From assembly GCA_002737275.1 (NCBI GenBank), contig NSIG01000045.1, positions 1 through 39,687 of the forward strand: a stretch of DNA of 39,687 nucleotides, written 5' to 3'. Origin of the DNA: Opitutia bacterium. GTDB lineage: Bacteria; Verrucomicrobiota; Verrucomicrobiia; Opitutales; Opitutaceae. Position 1 is the stretch's first letter. Every line of letters begins with the position of its first letter. A program made the position numbers and the translations under genes. Below, piece by piece: positions 8,484-16,126 of the stretch. The notes beneath the pieces were generated by a model, which was not told where the DNA came from, did no database searches, and saw only the letters and a program-made list of their open reading frames with translations.

Positions 8484-9799
8484 CCTCCCTCCCGACTTAC
8501 ACGATCGGCATCTGCGGTTTTGGCACGGTCGGCCAAGGCGTCTGGAAGCACCTCACCCGCGCCCGCGCGACGATCGAGGCACGGCTCGGAGCCAGGCTCG
8601 TGCTCGCCCGCGCCTCGGTGCGCGACCTGAAGAAGGCCCGCGGCGTAAAGATCCCCGCGGCCAAACTCACCGTGGATCCGCTCGCCATCGCGACCGATCC
8701 GAAAATTGACATCGTCTGCGAATTGATGGGCGGCACCGGCCTCGCTCGCGAGGTCACTCTCGCGGCGCTCGCTCGCGGCAAGATTGTGATCTCAGCCAAC
8801 AAGGCGCTGATCTGTGCCCATGGCGCGGAGATTTTTGCCACGGCGCGGAAGCACGGCGGACATTTCTTTTTCGAAGCCAGCGTCGCCGGCGGTATCCCGC
8901 TCATCAAGGCCCTGCGCGAGGGCCTCGTTGCGAATCGTTTCACGCGGATCTACGGTATCCTCAACGGCACCTGCAACTACATCCTCACGCAAATGGAGGA
9001 ACACGACGCGCCCTACGCGACCGTGCTCGCCGATGCGAAACGCCTGGGCTACGCCGAGGCCGACGAGTCGCTCGACGTCGACGGCTGGGACACGGCGCAC
9101 AAGGCCGCCGTTCTCGCTTGGTTGGCCCATGGCATGTGGGTCCGGCCCGACCGCATGATTGTCGAGGGCATCAGCCGCATCACTCCGGCTGACTTCAAGA
9201 CCGCCGCCACCCTCGGCTACGGTATCAAGCTGCTCGCTGTCATCACCCGCGACTACGCGACCGACGAATTGAGCGTGCGCGTGCAACCGACCCTGCTGCC
9301 CGAGGGCAATGTGCTCGCCAATGTGAGCGGTGTGTTCAACGCCGTCTCCGTCACCGGCGATGTCGTTGGCACCACCCTCTACATTGGCCGCGGCGCCGGG
9401 CAGGATGCGACGGCCAGCGCCGTCATCAGCGACATCGGCGACGCGGTCGCGCTGCTGCGCCATGGCAAAGGTGCGCACCACATGGGCGACGATGCGCCGT
9501 TGTGCACCGATTGCCGGCTTGCGCCACCCGAGCGGATCCGCGGCCGTTATTACGTGCGCCTCTCGGTGAAGGATCAGCCCGGGGTGCTGGCCCGCGTCGC
9601 TTCGGTCATGGCGAAACACCATGTGAGCATCGCCAGCGTGATTCAGACACCGTCCGACCGGGCGGGCGCCGCTTCACTCGTGCTGACCACCCACGAGAGC
9701 GACGAGCGCGCGATCCGGGCGACGCTGAAGAACCTGGGCGGCCTCGCCAGTGTGCTGGAGGAACCGGTGCTCCTCCGCATCGGAGACTTCAACGACTGA
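8480..9799 (+). CDS. hom: Homoserine dehydrogenase
   Basis: Reduces aspartate-4-semialdehyde to homoserine with NAD(P)H, the branch towards threonine and methionine. The 439 residues are arranged as in monofunctional bacterial enzymes: an N-terminal Rossmann domain (GFGTVGQGVW), a catalytic domain with SANKALI and GILNGTCNYILTQM, and the acidic stretch EADESLDVDGWDTAHK, which carries the substrate-binding and catalytic residues. A C-terminal ACT domain starts at YYVRLSVKDQPGVLARVASV and probably senses threonine. The start ATG overlaps the plsY stop. The lysC gene follows after 22 bases. Confidence 0.97.
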   Translation: MTSLPTYTIGICGFGTVGQGVWKHLTRARATIEARLGARLVLARASVRDLKKARGVKIPAAKLTVDPLAIATDPKIDIVCELMGGTGLAREVTLAALARGKIVISANKALICAHGAEIFATARKHGGHFFFEASVAGGIPLIKALREGLVANRFTRIYGILNGTCNYILTQMEEHDAPYATVLADAKRLGYAEADESLDVDGWDTAHKAAVLAWLAHGMWVRPDRMIVEGISRITPADFKTAATLGYGIKLLAVITRDYATDELSVRVQPTLLPEGNVLANVSGVFNAVSVTGDVVGTTLYIGRGAGQDATASAVISDIGDAVALLRHGKGAHHMGDDAPLCTDCRLAPPERIRGRYYVRLSVKDQPGVLARVASVMAKHHVSIASVIQTPSDRAGAASLVLTTHESDERAIRATLKNLGGLASVLEEPVLLRIGDFND

Positions 9800-9821
9800 T
9801 CCTCTTTTTTAAAACCTGACC

Positions 9822-11039
9822 ATGGCCCGTATCGTCCAAAAATATGGCGGCACCTCCGTTGGTGACGTCGAACGCATCAAGAAAGTCGCCGAGCGCATCA
9901 AGGGCACCCGCGATGAAGGCAACGAGGTCGTCGTCGTGGTCTCGGCACGCGCCGGCGTGACCAACGAGCTCATCGCCCGGGCCAAGGCGGTGTGCCCCGA
10001 TCCTAGCGAGCGCGAACTCGACCAACTCCTCGCCATCGGCGAACAGGAGACGATCGCCCTTGTGGCGATGGCGCTCCACGGCATCGGAGCCGACGCCGTG
10101 AGCTACACGGGACAGCAGGCCGGCATTTTCACCGACAAAGTCCACACCAAGGCGAAGATTCAGGGCATCAACCCCAAGCCGATGGAGAAAGAACTGAAGG
10201 CCGGCCGCGTCATTATCGTCGCTGGTTTCCAAGGCGCCGACGACGAGGGCCGCATCACCACGCTGGGCCGTGGCGGTTCGGACCTCACCGCGATCGCGCT
10301 CGCCGCCGCGCTCAAGGCCGACAAATGCGAAATCTATACGGACGTGGACGGCGTCTACACCGCCGACCCGCGCAACGTGAAGAACGCAAAGAAAATTCCC
10401 GAGATCAGCTACGACGAGATGCTCGAGCTCGCGTCCTCCGGTTCGAAAGTCATGCAGTCGCGCTCGGTCGAGTTCGCGGCGAAGTATGACGTCGTGTTCG
10501 AAGTCCGCTCCTCCTTTAACCACAATCCAGGAACCATCGTGAAAAAAGAAGTCGCCTACATGGAAAAGGTCGTCGTCCGCGGCGTCGCCGTCGACAAGGA
10601 CCAAGCCAAAATTATCGTCAGCAATATCCTCGACAAACCCGGCTCCGCGGCCCGCGTTTTCCGCGCCCTCGCCGACGCTTCGGTGCTCGTCGATATGATC
10701 GTGCAAAACGTCGGCCGCCACGGCGTCGCCAACCTCACGTTCACCGTCCCTCAGACCGATACGCGGAAGGCCGTGAAGGCCCTCGAACCCGTGCTCGCCG
10801 CCCACGGCGGCGGCGAGGTCGCCGTCCACGAACACATCGCGAAACTCTCCGTCGTCGGCGTCGGTATGAAAACGCACAGCGGCGTGGCCGCGACACTCTT
10901 CCAGTCACTGGCCGATGCGGGCATCAACATCGAACTCATCAGCACCTCGGAGATCAAAATCTCCGTCGTGATCGACCTCGACCGGGTCGACGAAGCGGCG
11001 CGGGTCGTGCATGGCGCGTTCGAGCTGGACAAAGTCTGA
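9822..11039 (+). CDS. lysC: Aspartate kinase
   Basis: Phosphorylates aspartate to aspartyl-4-phosphate, the committed step for lysine, threonine and methionine. The 405-residue length is that of the monofunctional class. The N-terminal kinase motif KYGGTSVG is intact, GRGGSDLTA and the EIYTDVDGVYTADPR motif follow, and two ACT domains fill the C-terminal 140 residues (RGVAVDKDQAKI and HSGVAATLFQSLADAGINIE). These normally give feedback control by lysine and/or threonine. No internal start for a separate beta subunit was obvious. The gene lies between hom and thrC in the same direction, and a double hairpin separates it from thrC. Confidence 0.97.
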   Translation: MARIVQKYGGTSVGDVERIKKVAERIKGTRDEGNEVVVVVSARAGVTNELIARAKAVCPDPSERELDQLLAIGEQETIALVAMALHGIGADAVSYTGQQAGIFTDKVHTKAKIQGINPKPMEKELKAGRVIIVAGFQGADDEGRITTLGRGGSDLTAIALAAALKADKCEIYTDVDGVYTADPRNVKNAKKIPEISYDEMLELASSGSKVMQSRSVEFAAKYDVVFEVRSSFNHNPGTIVKKEVAYMEKVVVRGVAVDKDQAKIIVSNILDKPGSAARVFRALADASVLVDMIVQNVGRHGVANLTFTVPQTDTRKAVKALEPVLAAHGGGEVAVHEHIAKLSVVGVGMKTHSGVAATLFQSLADAGINIELISTSEIKISVVIDLDRVDEAARVVHGAFELDKV

Positions 11040-11047
11040 TCCCGGGA

Positions 11048-11090
11048 GGCGCGGCTCGGCCGCGCCCTCGGGCGTCGTCAAGCGACGCCC
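11048..11090 (+). repeat. Two adjacent perfect hairpins between lysC and thrC (REP-like)
   Basis: In the 59-base lysC-thrC gap, GGCGCGGC and GCCGCGCC pair around a 3-base loop (11048-11066). Three bases later GGGCGTCG and CGACGCCC pair around a 5-base loop (11070-11090). There is no T-run after either, so a classic intrinsic terminator is unlikely. The arrangement resembles dispersed REP-type intergenic elements. In mRNA it could protect the upstream 3' end or reduce thrC expression. It ends only eight bases before the thrC start codon, so it could also limit ribosome access. Confidence 0.75.
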
Positions 11091-11098
11091 CTACACTG

Positions 11099-12460
11099 AT
11101 GAAATTCATCTCCACCCGCGGCCAGACCGAGCCGCTCGGCTTCTCCGACGCCGTCGCCACTGGACTCGCGCCGGATGGGGGGTTGTTTTTGCCGGAATCG
11201 CTGCCGCATTTTTCGGCGGCGGATTTGGCTCGGTTCGAGCCGCTGGGCTACGCCGAGCTGTGTTTTGAGTTTTTGCGCCGCTTCGCGACCGACATCCCGG
11301 CCGAGACGCTGCGCGCACTCATCGCGAAATCCTACACGACCTTTGCCGATCCGGGTATCGCGCCGCTGCGGTCGCTCGGGAAAAATCGCTACGTCCTCGA
11401 ACTCTTTCATGGGCCGACGCTCGCGTTCAAAGACTTCGCGCTGCAGCTCCTCGGCAACCTCTACGGCCACCAGTGCGAGGTGCGGCGCGAGACGATCAAC
11501 GTGCTCGGTGCCACTTCGGGCGACACGGGTGCGGCGGCGATTCACGGGCTGCTCGGCAAGCCGGGCACGGCGATTTTCGTGCTCTATCCCGACGGCCGCG
11601 TATCGCCGTTGCAAGAGCGCCAGATGGCCTGCACGGGCGCGGAGAACATCTTCGCGCTCGCCGTAGACGGCTCGTTCGATGACGCGCAGACGGCCTTGAA
11701 GGAAATTTTCGGTGATCAAATTTTCCGGAAGCACCACCGGCTATCGGCCGTGAATTCCGTGAACATCGCGCGCGTGCTGGCGCAGTGTGTCTATTATCTT
11801 TGGGCGTGGCTGCGGTTGCCAGCGGGCGAACGCGGCAACGTCGAGTTCGTGGTGCCGACGGGAAATTTCGGCAACGTGCTCGCCGGTTGGTGGCTCCAGC
11901 AGATGGGCGTGCCGATCGCCGGTTTCAAGGTCGCGACGAACCAGAACGATATTCTCCACCGCATGTTCGCGACCGGGGAGTATCGCATGGGTGCGGTGCG
12001 GCCCAGCGCGGCGCCTTCGATGGATATCCAAGTGGCGTCGAATTTCGAGCGTTTCATCTACGCCAGCGTAGGTCGCGACCCGGCGCGGGTGCGTGAACTG
12101 ATGGCGACGTTCAAGGCCACGGGCGCCTATCGATTTGAGCAGTTCGACCGCGGGATTTTCTCTTCGTCGTGCAGCACGGATGCCGAGATTCCCGCGATCA
12201 TCGCGCGCGTCCTGCGTGAGGACGGCTACCTGGTCGATCCGCACACGGCGTGCGGGTTCAAGGAGCTGAACCCCGATCGCGTCAGCGTGGTGTTGGCGAC
12301 TGCCAGCCCGGCGAAGTTTCCCGAGACGATTCAGTCGGCGGTCGGCATCGAGCCGAAGCACCCCAGTTTGGAGGCGCTGAAATCGCGCCCGATCAAAAAG
12401 CACCTGATTAAAGCGACGCCCGCGGCCATCACCGCGTTCATCGAGCGACACGCGGTGTGA
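11099..12460 (+). CDS. thrC: Threonine synthase
   Basis: PLP-dependent enzyme converting O-phosphohomoserine to threonine. The 453 residues match the longer bacterial/fungal class with an N-terminal domain beginning with STRGQTEPLGFSDAV. The PLP lysine lies in HGPTLAFKDFALQLLGNL. The phosphate-binding loop is ATSGDTGAAA, and VVPTGNFGNVLAGW is conserved. The TASPAKFPE segment near the C-terminus is also typical of the class. It is the last gene of the serA-plsY-hom-lysC-thrC run. Homoserine kinase (thrB), which makes its substrate, is not in the window. Confidence 0.97.
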   Translation: MKFISTRGQTEPLGFSDAVATGLAPDGGLFLPESLPHFSAADLARFEPLGYAELCFEFLRRFATDIPAETLRALIAKSYTTFADPGIAPLRSLGKNRYVLELFHGPTLAFKDFALQLLGNLYGHQCEVRRETINVLGATSGDTGAAAIHGLLGKPGTAIFVLYPDGRVSPLQERQMACTGAENIFALAVDGSFDDAQTALKEIFGDQIFRKHHRLSAVNSVNIARVLAQCVYYLWAWLRLPAGERGNVEFVVPTGNFGNVLAGWWLQQMGVPIAGFKVATNQNDILHRMFATGEYRMGAVRPSAAPSMDIQVASNFERFIYASVGRDPARVRELMATFKATGAYRFEQFDRGIFSSSCSTDAEIPAIIARVLREDGYLVDPHTACGFKELNPDRVSVVLATASPAKFPETIQSAVGIEPKHPSLEALKSRPIKKHLIKATPAAITAFIERHAV

Positions 12461-12635
12461 CTGGCAAGCTGGGCCACGCGATGAGCGCTGCGCTCCCACC
12501 GAGCTTCGCGCCGATCAGTTTTTCAACTCAGGCCTGCGCCTAGCGCTCTGCCGAAATTACCCTGGCTTCAAACCGCCGGAAGGATTCATCCGCCCGCGAT
12601 CCATTGCACCGCCGATAGGCCTCGTTGTGCATTAT
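12461..12635. other. Gap after thrC: no gene; one small palindrome
   Basis: No credible gene is visible here. A small palindrome GAGCGCTGCGCTC lies at 12483-12495, just after the thrC stop, and resembles a degenerate REP unit; it has no T-run. The rest, up to the start of the inverted-repeat element, has only short open frames. One minus-strand frame (roughly 12540-12635) ends in a plausible but unrecognisable peptide. Confidence 0.5.
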
Positions 12636-12761
12636 GCCAACGTCCCTCGATGAACAGCCTGTCATTGCGAGAGGCGCAGCGACGAAGCAATTCACTGGAT
12701 TGTTACGGCGCGCTTCGCGCACCTCGCACTGACAAACGTCTAGAAATTAAGAGACGTTGGT
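12636..12761 (+). mobile_element. MITE-like inverted-repeat element, copy 1
   Basis: A 126-bp element whose ends are inverted repeats (left GCCAACGTCCCTC, right end read inward ACCAACGTCTCTT). AT flanks it on both sides (12634-12635 and 12762-12763). By eye about four of five bases match the second copy at 37858-37982, read on the opposite strand. The interior contains TGTCATTGCGAG, CGACGAAGCAAT and CTGGATTG, a motif set I recall as a widely dispersed bacterial palindromic repeat. It has no coding capacity, so it would need a transposase in trans. It sits between the ends of thrC and the SNF2 helicase gene. Confidence 0.8.
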
Positions 12762-12815
12762 ATTATCTTTGCTCCGCTTTTTGGAGGTAGAAAGCAAAGA
12801 GCGATGGGCAGTCGG
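12762..12815. other. Short non-coding stretch before the helicase stop
   Basis: Fifty-odd bases from the inverted-repeat element to the stop of the minus-strand helicase gene. No terminator with a clear stem and T-run was seen for either flanking gene. Confidence 0.4.
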
Positions 12816-15407
12816 TTAGCGGAGAAGGTCGCGGAGGTCGGCGAGGGAGAGTTTGGCGGCGGCGGCGTCGCTGGCTTCGAAGACGTCGGCGAGGAGGGCG
12901 CGTTTCTCGGCTTGGAGCGCCAAGACTTTCTCTTCCACCGTGCCGGCGCAAATGAGTTTGTAGCTCGTCACGGTGCGGGTTTGGCCAATGCGATGGGCGC
13001 GGTCGGTGGCTTGCGCTTCGGCGGCGGGATTCCACCACGGGTCGAAGTGGATCACGGTGTCGGCGCCGGTGAGGTTGAGGCCGGTGCCGCCGGCTTTGAG
13101 CGAGAGCAGGAAAATTGGGGGCGGCTGAGAATCAAGAGCTGAGAGTTGAGAGCCGGACGGCGGAGAAGTCGTGGCTTGGAAGCGGTCGACCTGAGCTTGG
13201 CGGGCGGCAGGAGTCATTGAACCGTCGAGGTAGCAGTAGTTGATCGACTGGGCTTCGAGTTCTTCGCGGAGGAGGGCGAGGAGAGAGGTGAACTGAGAAA
13301 ACACGAGGAGGCGGTGGCCGTCGTCGATGGCTTCGGCGAGGAGCTCGGTGAAGGCGTTTAGTTTCGCGGAGTCGGCGAATTCGGTGGGGGAGTTTTCGGG
13401 CGGAGCGGACGCCGGATGATGCGACGCGAGGTCGCGCCCCTCATCGGAGTGGGCGGCGGGTTTATTGATCAGTCGGGGGTCGCAGCAGATTTGGCGGAGG
13501 CGGAGCAATTGGGTAAGGGCGGCGAATTGGAGGCGGTTCTCGCTGGCTCCGGCGGCGGCGAGGTCGAGCAACTGGCGTTCGGAGTTTTCCTGGGTGTCGC
13601 GGTAGAGTTTCGCCTGCGCGGGGGTGAGGTCGCACCAGATGATCTGCTCGATTTTTTCGGGGAGCTCGGGGGCAACGGCGAGTTTCGTGCGGCGGAGAAT
13701 GTAGGGCGCGGTTTGGGCGCGGAGGCGTTGGTCAAACCAGCCACGTTCGTCGCCGCGGAGGCCGGCGGGGACTTTTTGCAGATAGCCGGGTAGGAGGAAT
13801 TCGAAAAGAGAGCGGAGGTCGTCGAGGGAATTTTCCAGCGGCGTGCCGGTGAGGAGGAAGCGGCTGCGGGCGCGAAGGGCTCGGAGGGCGGCGGCGTTTT
13901 GGGAGCGGCGGTTTTTGATGTGCTGGGCCTCGTCGGCGATGACGACAGCAAAGTCGACGCCGGTGAAGAGATCTTGGTCGCGGGTGAGGGTGCCGTAGCT
14001 GGTGATAATGAGATCGGCGGAGGCGAAGTCGGCGGCGTGGGCGAGGCGGTGGTCGCCGTGGTGGACGAAGACGCGGAGAGCGGGGGCGAAGCGGAGGGTT
14101 TCGCGGCGCCAGTTTTCGAGGAGACTGGCGGGGGCGACGACCAGCGAGGCGGATTGGGCGTTGAGCGTTGAGGGTTGAGAGTTTGGCGTCGGGGTGCGGC
14201 GGAGTTGGAACTGGGGGCGGCTGGGTTCTCTCAACTCTGCACTCTCAACTTTCAACCGGGTTTGCAGGGCCGTGAGCAGGGCGAGGGCTTGGAGGGTTTT
14301 GCCGAGGCCCATTTCGTCGGCGAGGATGCCGCCGAGTTCGGAGCGGTGGAGGTGCCAGAGCCAGGCGACGCCGAGGCGTTGGTAGGGGCGGAGTTGGTCG
14401 TTGAGCGCGGTTTCAACCGGCGCGGGCGCGAGGGTGGAAAGGTTGCGCAGGGCGGCGCTGCGGGTCTTCCACGTCTCGGGCGGTTGAAAGCCGGGCGCGA
14501 GTTCCTCGAGGATCGTCTCGGCCTCGGCGACGCGGGCGGCGTTGACGCGTTGGGCGCGGCGGGGGGCGACGGAGGCGGAGGGGTCGCCGGCGAGGGCACG
14601 TTGGGCGGTGGCGAGTTGCTCGAGCTTTTCGGGTGCGATGAGGTAAACCTGACCGCCAGCCTCGAGGTAGCGGCGGTTGGTGGCGATGGCTTCGCGGAGA
14701 GTGGCGTCGTCGGCGGGGCCGGCTTTCAGGCCGACCGTAAGGTTGAAACCGCCGGTGGTTTCGGTCGCGTCGGCGATGATTTCGGCGGTGCGCAAGCGAG
14801 CGGTGTGCGTCTCGAAGTTGGCGGTGAAATCGGCGTCGAAGGTTTTCCGGAGACGCTCGCCGTGGGCGGCGAGAAAATTGAGGGTCTTGTGGCGGTCGCG
14901 GAGCCACCATTTGCGCGTGGACGGATCGAGGGCGAAGCCGGACGTTTTCACGAGTTCGACGGCGCGGGCGTAGAGCGGGTGCTCGGGCGAGGGGAGCGTG
15001 AGGGCGAGGAAATTTTCGGAGCCATCGACGAGCAGGGCTTGGGGGGTAGACGAATTTTTGATGTTCGATTTTTGCTCGGCGATTGGGCGGAGAGATTTTG
15101 CGGTGGACGGCAAGGCGGCTGGAGGCGGGGGAGTGCCGAGGAGGGCGGCGTGGCGCCAGACGCCGGCTTGGCCGTTGTGGACGAAGATAGGTTCGAGTGC
15201 GGCGGCGGCGGCGAGATCGCGGAGCTGGGCGCGGGTGAGCTGGATAAATACGGGGGGCGTGGCGGTGCCGCAGAGCCGTTGCAGATGGGCAAGAACGGGG
15301 AACAAGCCGGGAGCGGGGTTGGCGGCCGGATCGAGCTCAACCTTGACCGGAATGGCGTCGCGAAGGACGGCGGCGGCGAGGTTGGGCGGGAGAATGAGGC
15401 GAAGCAT
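12816..15407 (-). CDS. SNF2-family DEAD/DEAH-box helicase / ATPase
   Basis: A Swi2/Snf2 ATPase of the bacterial RapA/HepA-like group, a double-stranded DNA translocase thought to remodel protein-DNA complexes. I place the start at 15407 (863 residues) because MLRLILPPNLAA begins the recognisable protein; the frame is open to 15470. Motif I is ADEMGLGKT (about residue 366), motif II IADEAQH (about 490) and motif III LLTGTPLENSLDDL (about 520). The C-terminal helicase lobe has LLSLKAGGTGLNL and AHRIGQTR (about 805). Three low-complexity patches rich in Ser, Gln and Asn look like in-frame repeat insertions: one of about 35 residues between motifs I and Ia, one before LLSLKAGG, and one in the N-terminal half. 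All keep the frame open, so the protein is probably functional. There are no partner genes nearby. Confidence 0.94.
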   Translation of the reverse strand: MLRLILPPNLAAAVLRDAIPVKVELDPAANPAPGLFPVLAHLQRLCGTATPPVFIQLTRAQLRDLAAAAALEPIFVHNGQAGVWRHAALLGTPPPPAALPSTAKSLRPIAEQKSNIKNSSTPQALLVDGSENFLALTLPSPEHPLYARAVELVKTSGFALDPSTRKWWLRDRHKTLNFLAAHGERLRKTFDADFTANFETHTARLRTAEIIADATETTGGFNLTVGLKAGPADDATLREAIATNRRYLEAGGQVYLIAPEKLEQLATAQRALAGDPSASVAPRRAQRVNAARVAEAETILEELAPGFQPPETWKTRSAALRNLSTLAPAPVETALNDQLRPYQRLGVAWLWHLHRSELGGILADEMGLGKTLQALALLTALQTRLKVESAELREPSRPQFQLRRTPTPNSQPSTLNAQSASLVVAPASLLENWRRETLRFAPALRVFVHHGDHRLAHAADFASADLIITSYGTLTRDQDLFTGVDFAVVIADEAQHIKNRRSQNAAALRALRARSRFLLTGTPLENSLDDLRSLFEFLLPGYLQKVPAGLRGDERGWFDQRLRAQTAPYILRRTKLAVAPELPEKIEQIIWCDLTPAQAKLYRDTQENSERQLLDLAAAGASENRLQFAALTQLLRLRQICCDPRLINKPAAHSDEGRDLASHHPASAPPENSPTEFADSAKLNAFTELLAEAIDDGHRLLVFSQFTSLLALLREELEAQSINYCYLDGSMTPAARQAQVDRFQATTSPPSGSQLSALDSQPPPIFLLSLKAGGTGLNLTGADTVIHFDPWWNPAAEAQATDRAHRIGQTRTVTSYKLICAGTVEEKVLALQAEKRALLADVFEASDAAAAKLSLADLRDLLR
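13124..13152. repeat. CTGAGA/TTGAGAG-type repeat patch inside the SNF2 gene
   Basis: The sequence runs as loose repeats of a GAGAgTTGAG-type unit (for example GAGCTGAGAGTTGAGAG). On the coding strand it gives the peptide SQLSALDSQ, just before the conserved LLSLKAGG motif. The flanking protein would join normally without it. It belongs to the same repeat type as 14154-14260. Confidence 0.6.
14154..14260. repeat. Palindromic repeat element inserted in frame in the SNF2 gene
   Basis: About 105 bases whose two ends are inverted copies of a TTGAGAG-rich motif: GTTGAGCGTTGAGGGTTGAG on the left (from about 14159) and CTCTCAACTCTGCACTCTC on the right (about 14228-14246). On the coding strand it adds roughly 35 residues, including QPSTLNAQ, between the helix after Walker A and the conserved SLVVAPASLLENW strand. 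Its composition and peptide are unlike the neighbouring helicase sequence. Its length in codons keeps the frame open. Confidence 0.7.
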
Positions 15408-16126
15408 GTTGCAGGAAACGCTGAGTTCCGGGAATAAACTCCGATACTGGCAACTCCGAACTCCACCCACCCATGAGTAACGCGGGCTTTGCCTAATCGG
15501 TCGATGCGCACTCTACGTCGCTCGGCCGCTTGGCCCTGAGCGTGGTGCTCAACCCGGCCGACGAGGGTGATCTGGTGCAATACCGCGGTGATGGTGGCGG
15601 CAGTCGGTCTAGCTAGCGGCGGCGGCGGTTGCGCTGTGGCTGGCCGTTGCCGGAATGTTTTCCGCGGGAGAACGCTGCGCGGACGGAGCGGCATGACGTT
15701 TGGCTGATCTGGCAATTGCAAGGTTGAGCGAGGGCGAACACTTGGAGTATTTCGCAGCCCGGGGCGAATTGAAGGTATGGCTGCGCGCGCTGGGCGGAAA
15801 GTTGGCGGTGGGTTCCGGGCTGACCTTCGCGCTAATGAAGGCTCAGGGTTGCCGCACGGTCAGTATCAGCGGACGTGAAGTTACGGGGGTGTGCTTACAA
15901 AATGGCGGACTTTCGTTCCACTTTTAGGTGATACCCGTCGACGCGAAGTCGGAGCAGAAACGTGGCAAGACCCCGGCGCTGGTAGCTCAGGCTTCGACTG
16001 CGGCGGCGGTGTGGTCAGACTGCCGACTGCTCTACGTCTTGGCGACGGGTGCCAGAATGGACGCAATCGAGCGTTTACTCTGATTGCGCTCGCACCGACC
16101 GCGTCGGGCGAGCGCGGCCAGGGGGC
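15408..16126. other. Gap of about 720 bases with only broken coding fragments
   Basis: No intact gene is recognisable. On the plus strand short stretches look protein-like but are cut by stops: one around 15500-15618 (with LSVVLNPADEGDL), one at 15697-15927, and one at 15928-16080 (with TPALVAQASTAAAVW). The fragments lie in one direction and may be the eroded remains of one or more genes, but I cannot assign a family. No promoter, RNA gene or terminator stands out. Confidence 0.45.
15700..15927 (+). CDS. Short unrecognised frame, possibly a gene remnant
   Basis: A 75-residue frame that could start only at a TTG, directly after an in-frame stop, and has no ribosome-binding sequence. The peptide alternates hydrophobic and polar residues in its second half (CRTVSISGREVTGV, then GGLSFHF), like the last strands of a beta-sandwich domain. 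This suggests the tail of a larger secreted protein rather than a complete gene. No family was recognised. It is listed only because it is the longest open stretch in this gap. Confidence 0.2.
   Translation: MADLAIARLSEGEHLEYFAARGELKVWLRALGGKLAVGSGLTFALMKAQGCRTVSISGREVTGVCLQNGGLSFHF

Noticed and set aside
12483..12495. Palindrome after thrC considered as its terminator
   Set aside because: The loop is too short and no T-run follows.
14175..15437. A 420-residue plus-strand frame over the SNF2 gene
   Set aside because: It is a Gly/Glu-rich shadow frame of the helicase's codons, with no recognisable domain.
16060..16090. NRAFTLIALA, similar to a type IV prepilin leader
   Set aside because: The conserved Glu is Ala, the hydrophobic stretch stops at once, and no pilin body follows. 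It is probably chance or deep decay.
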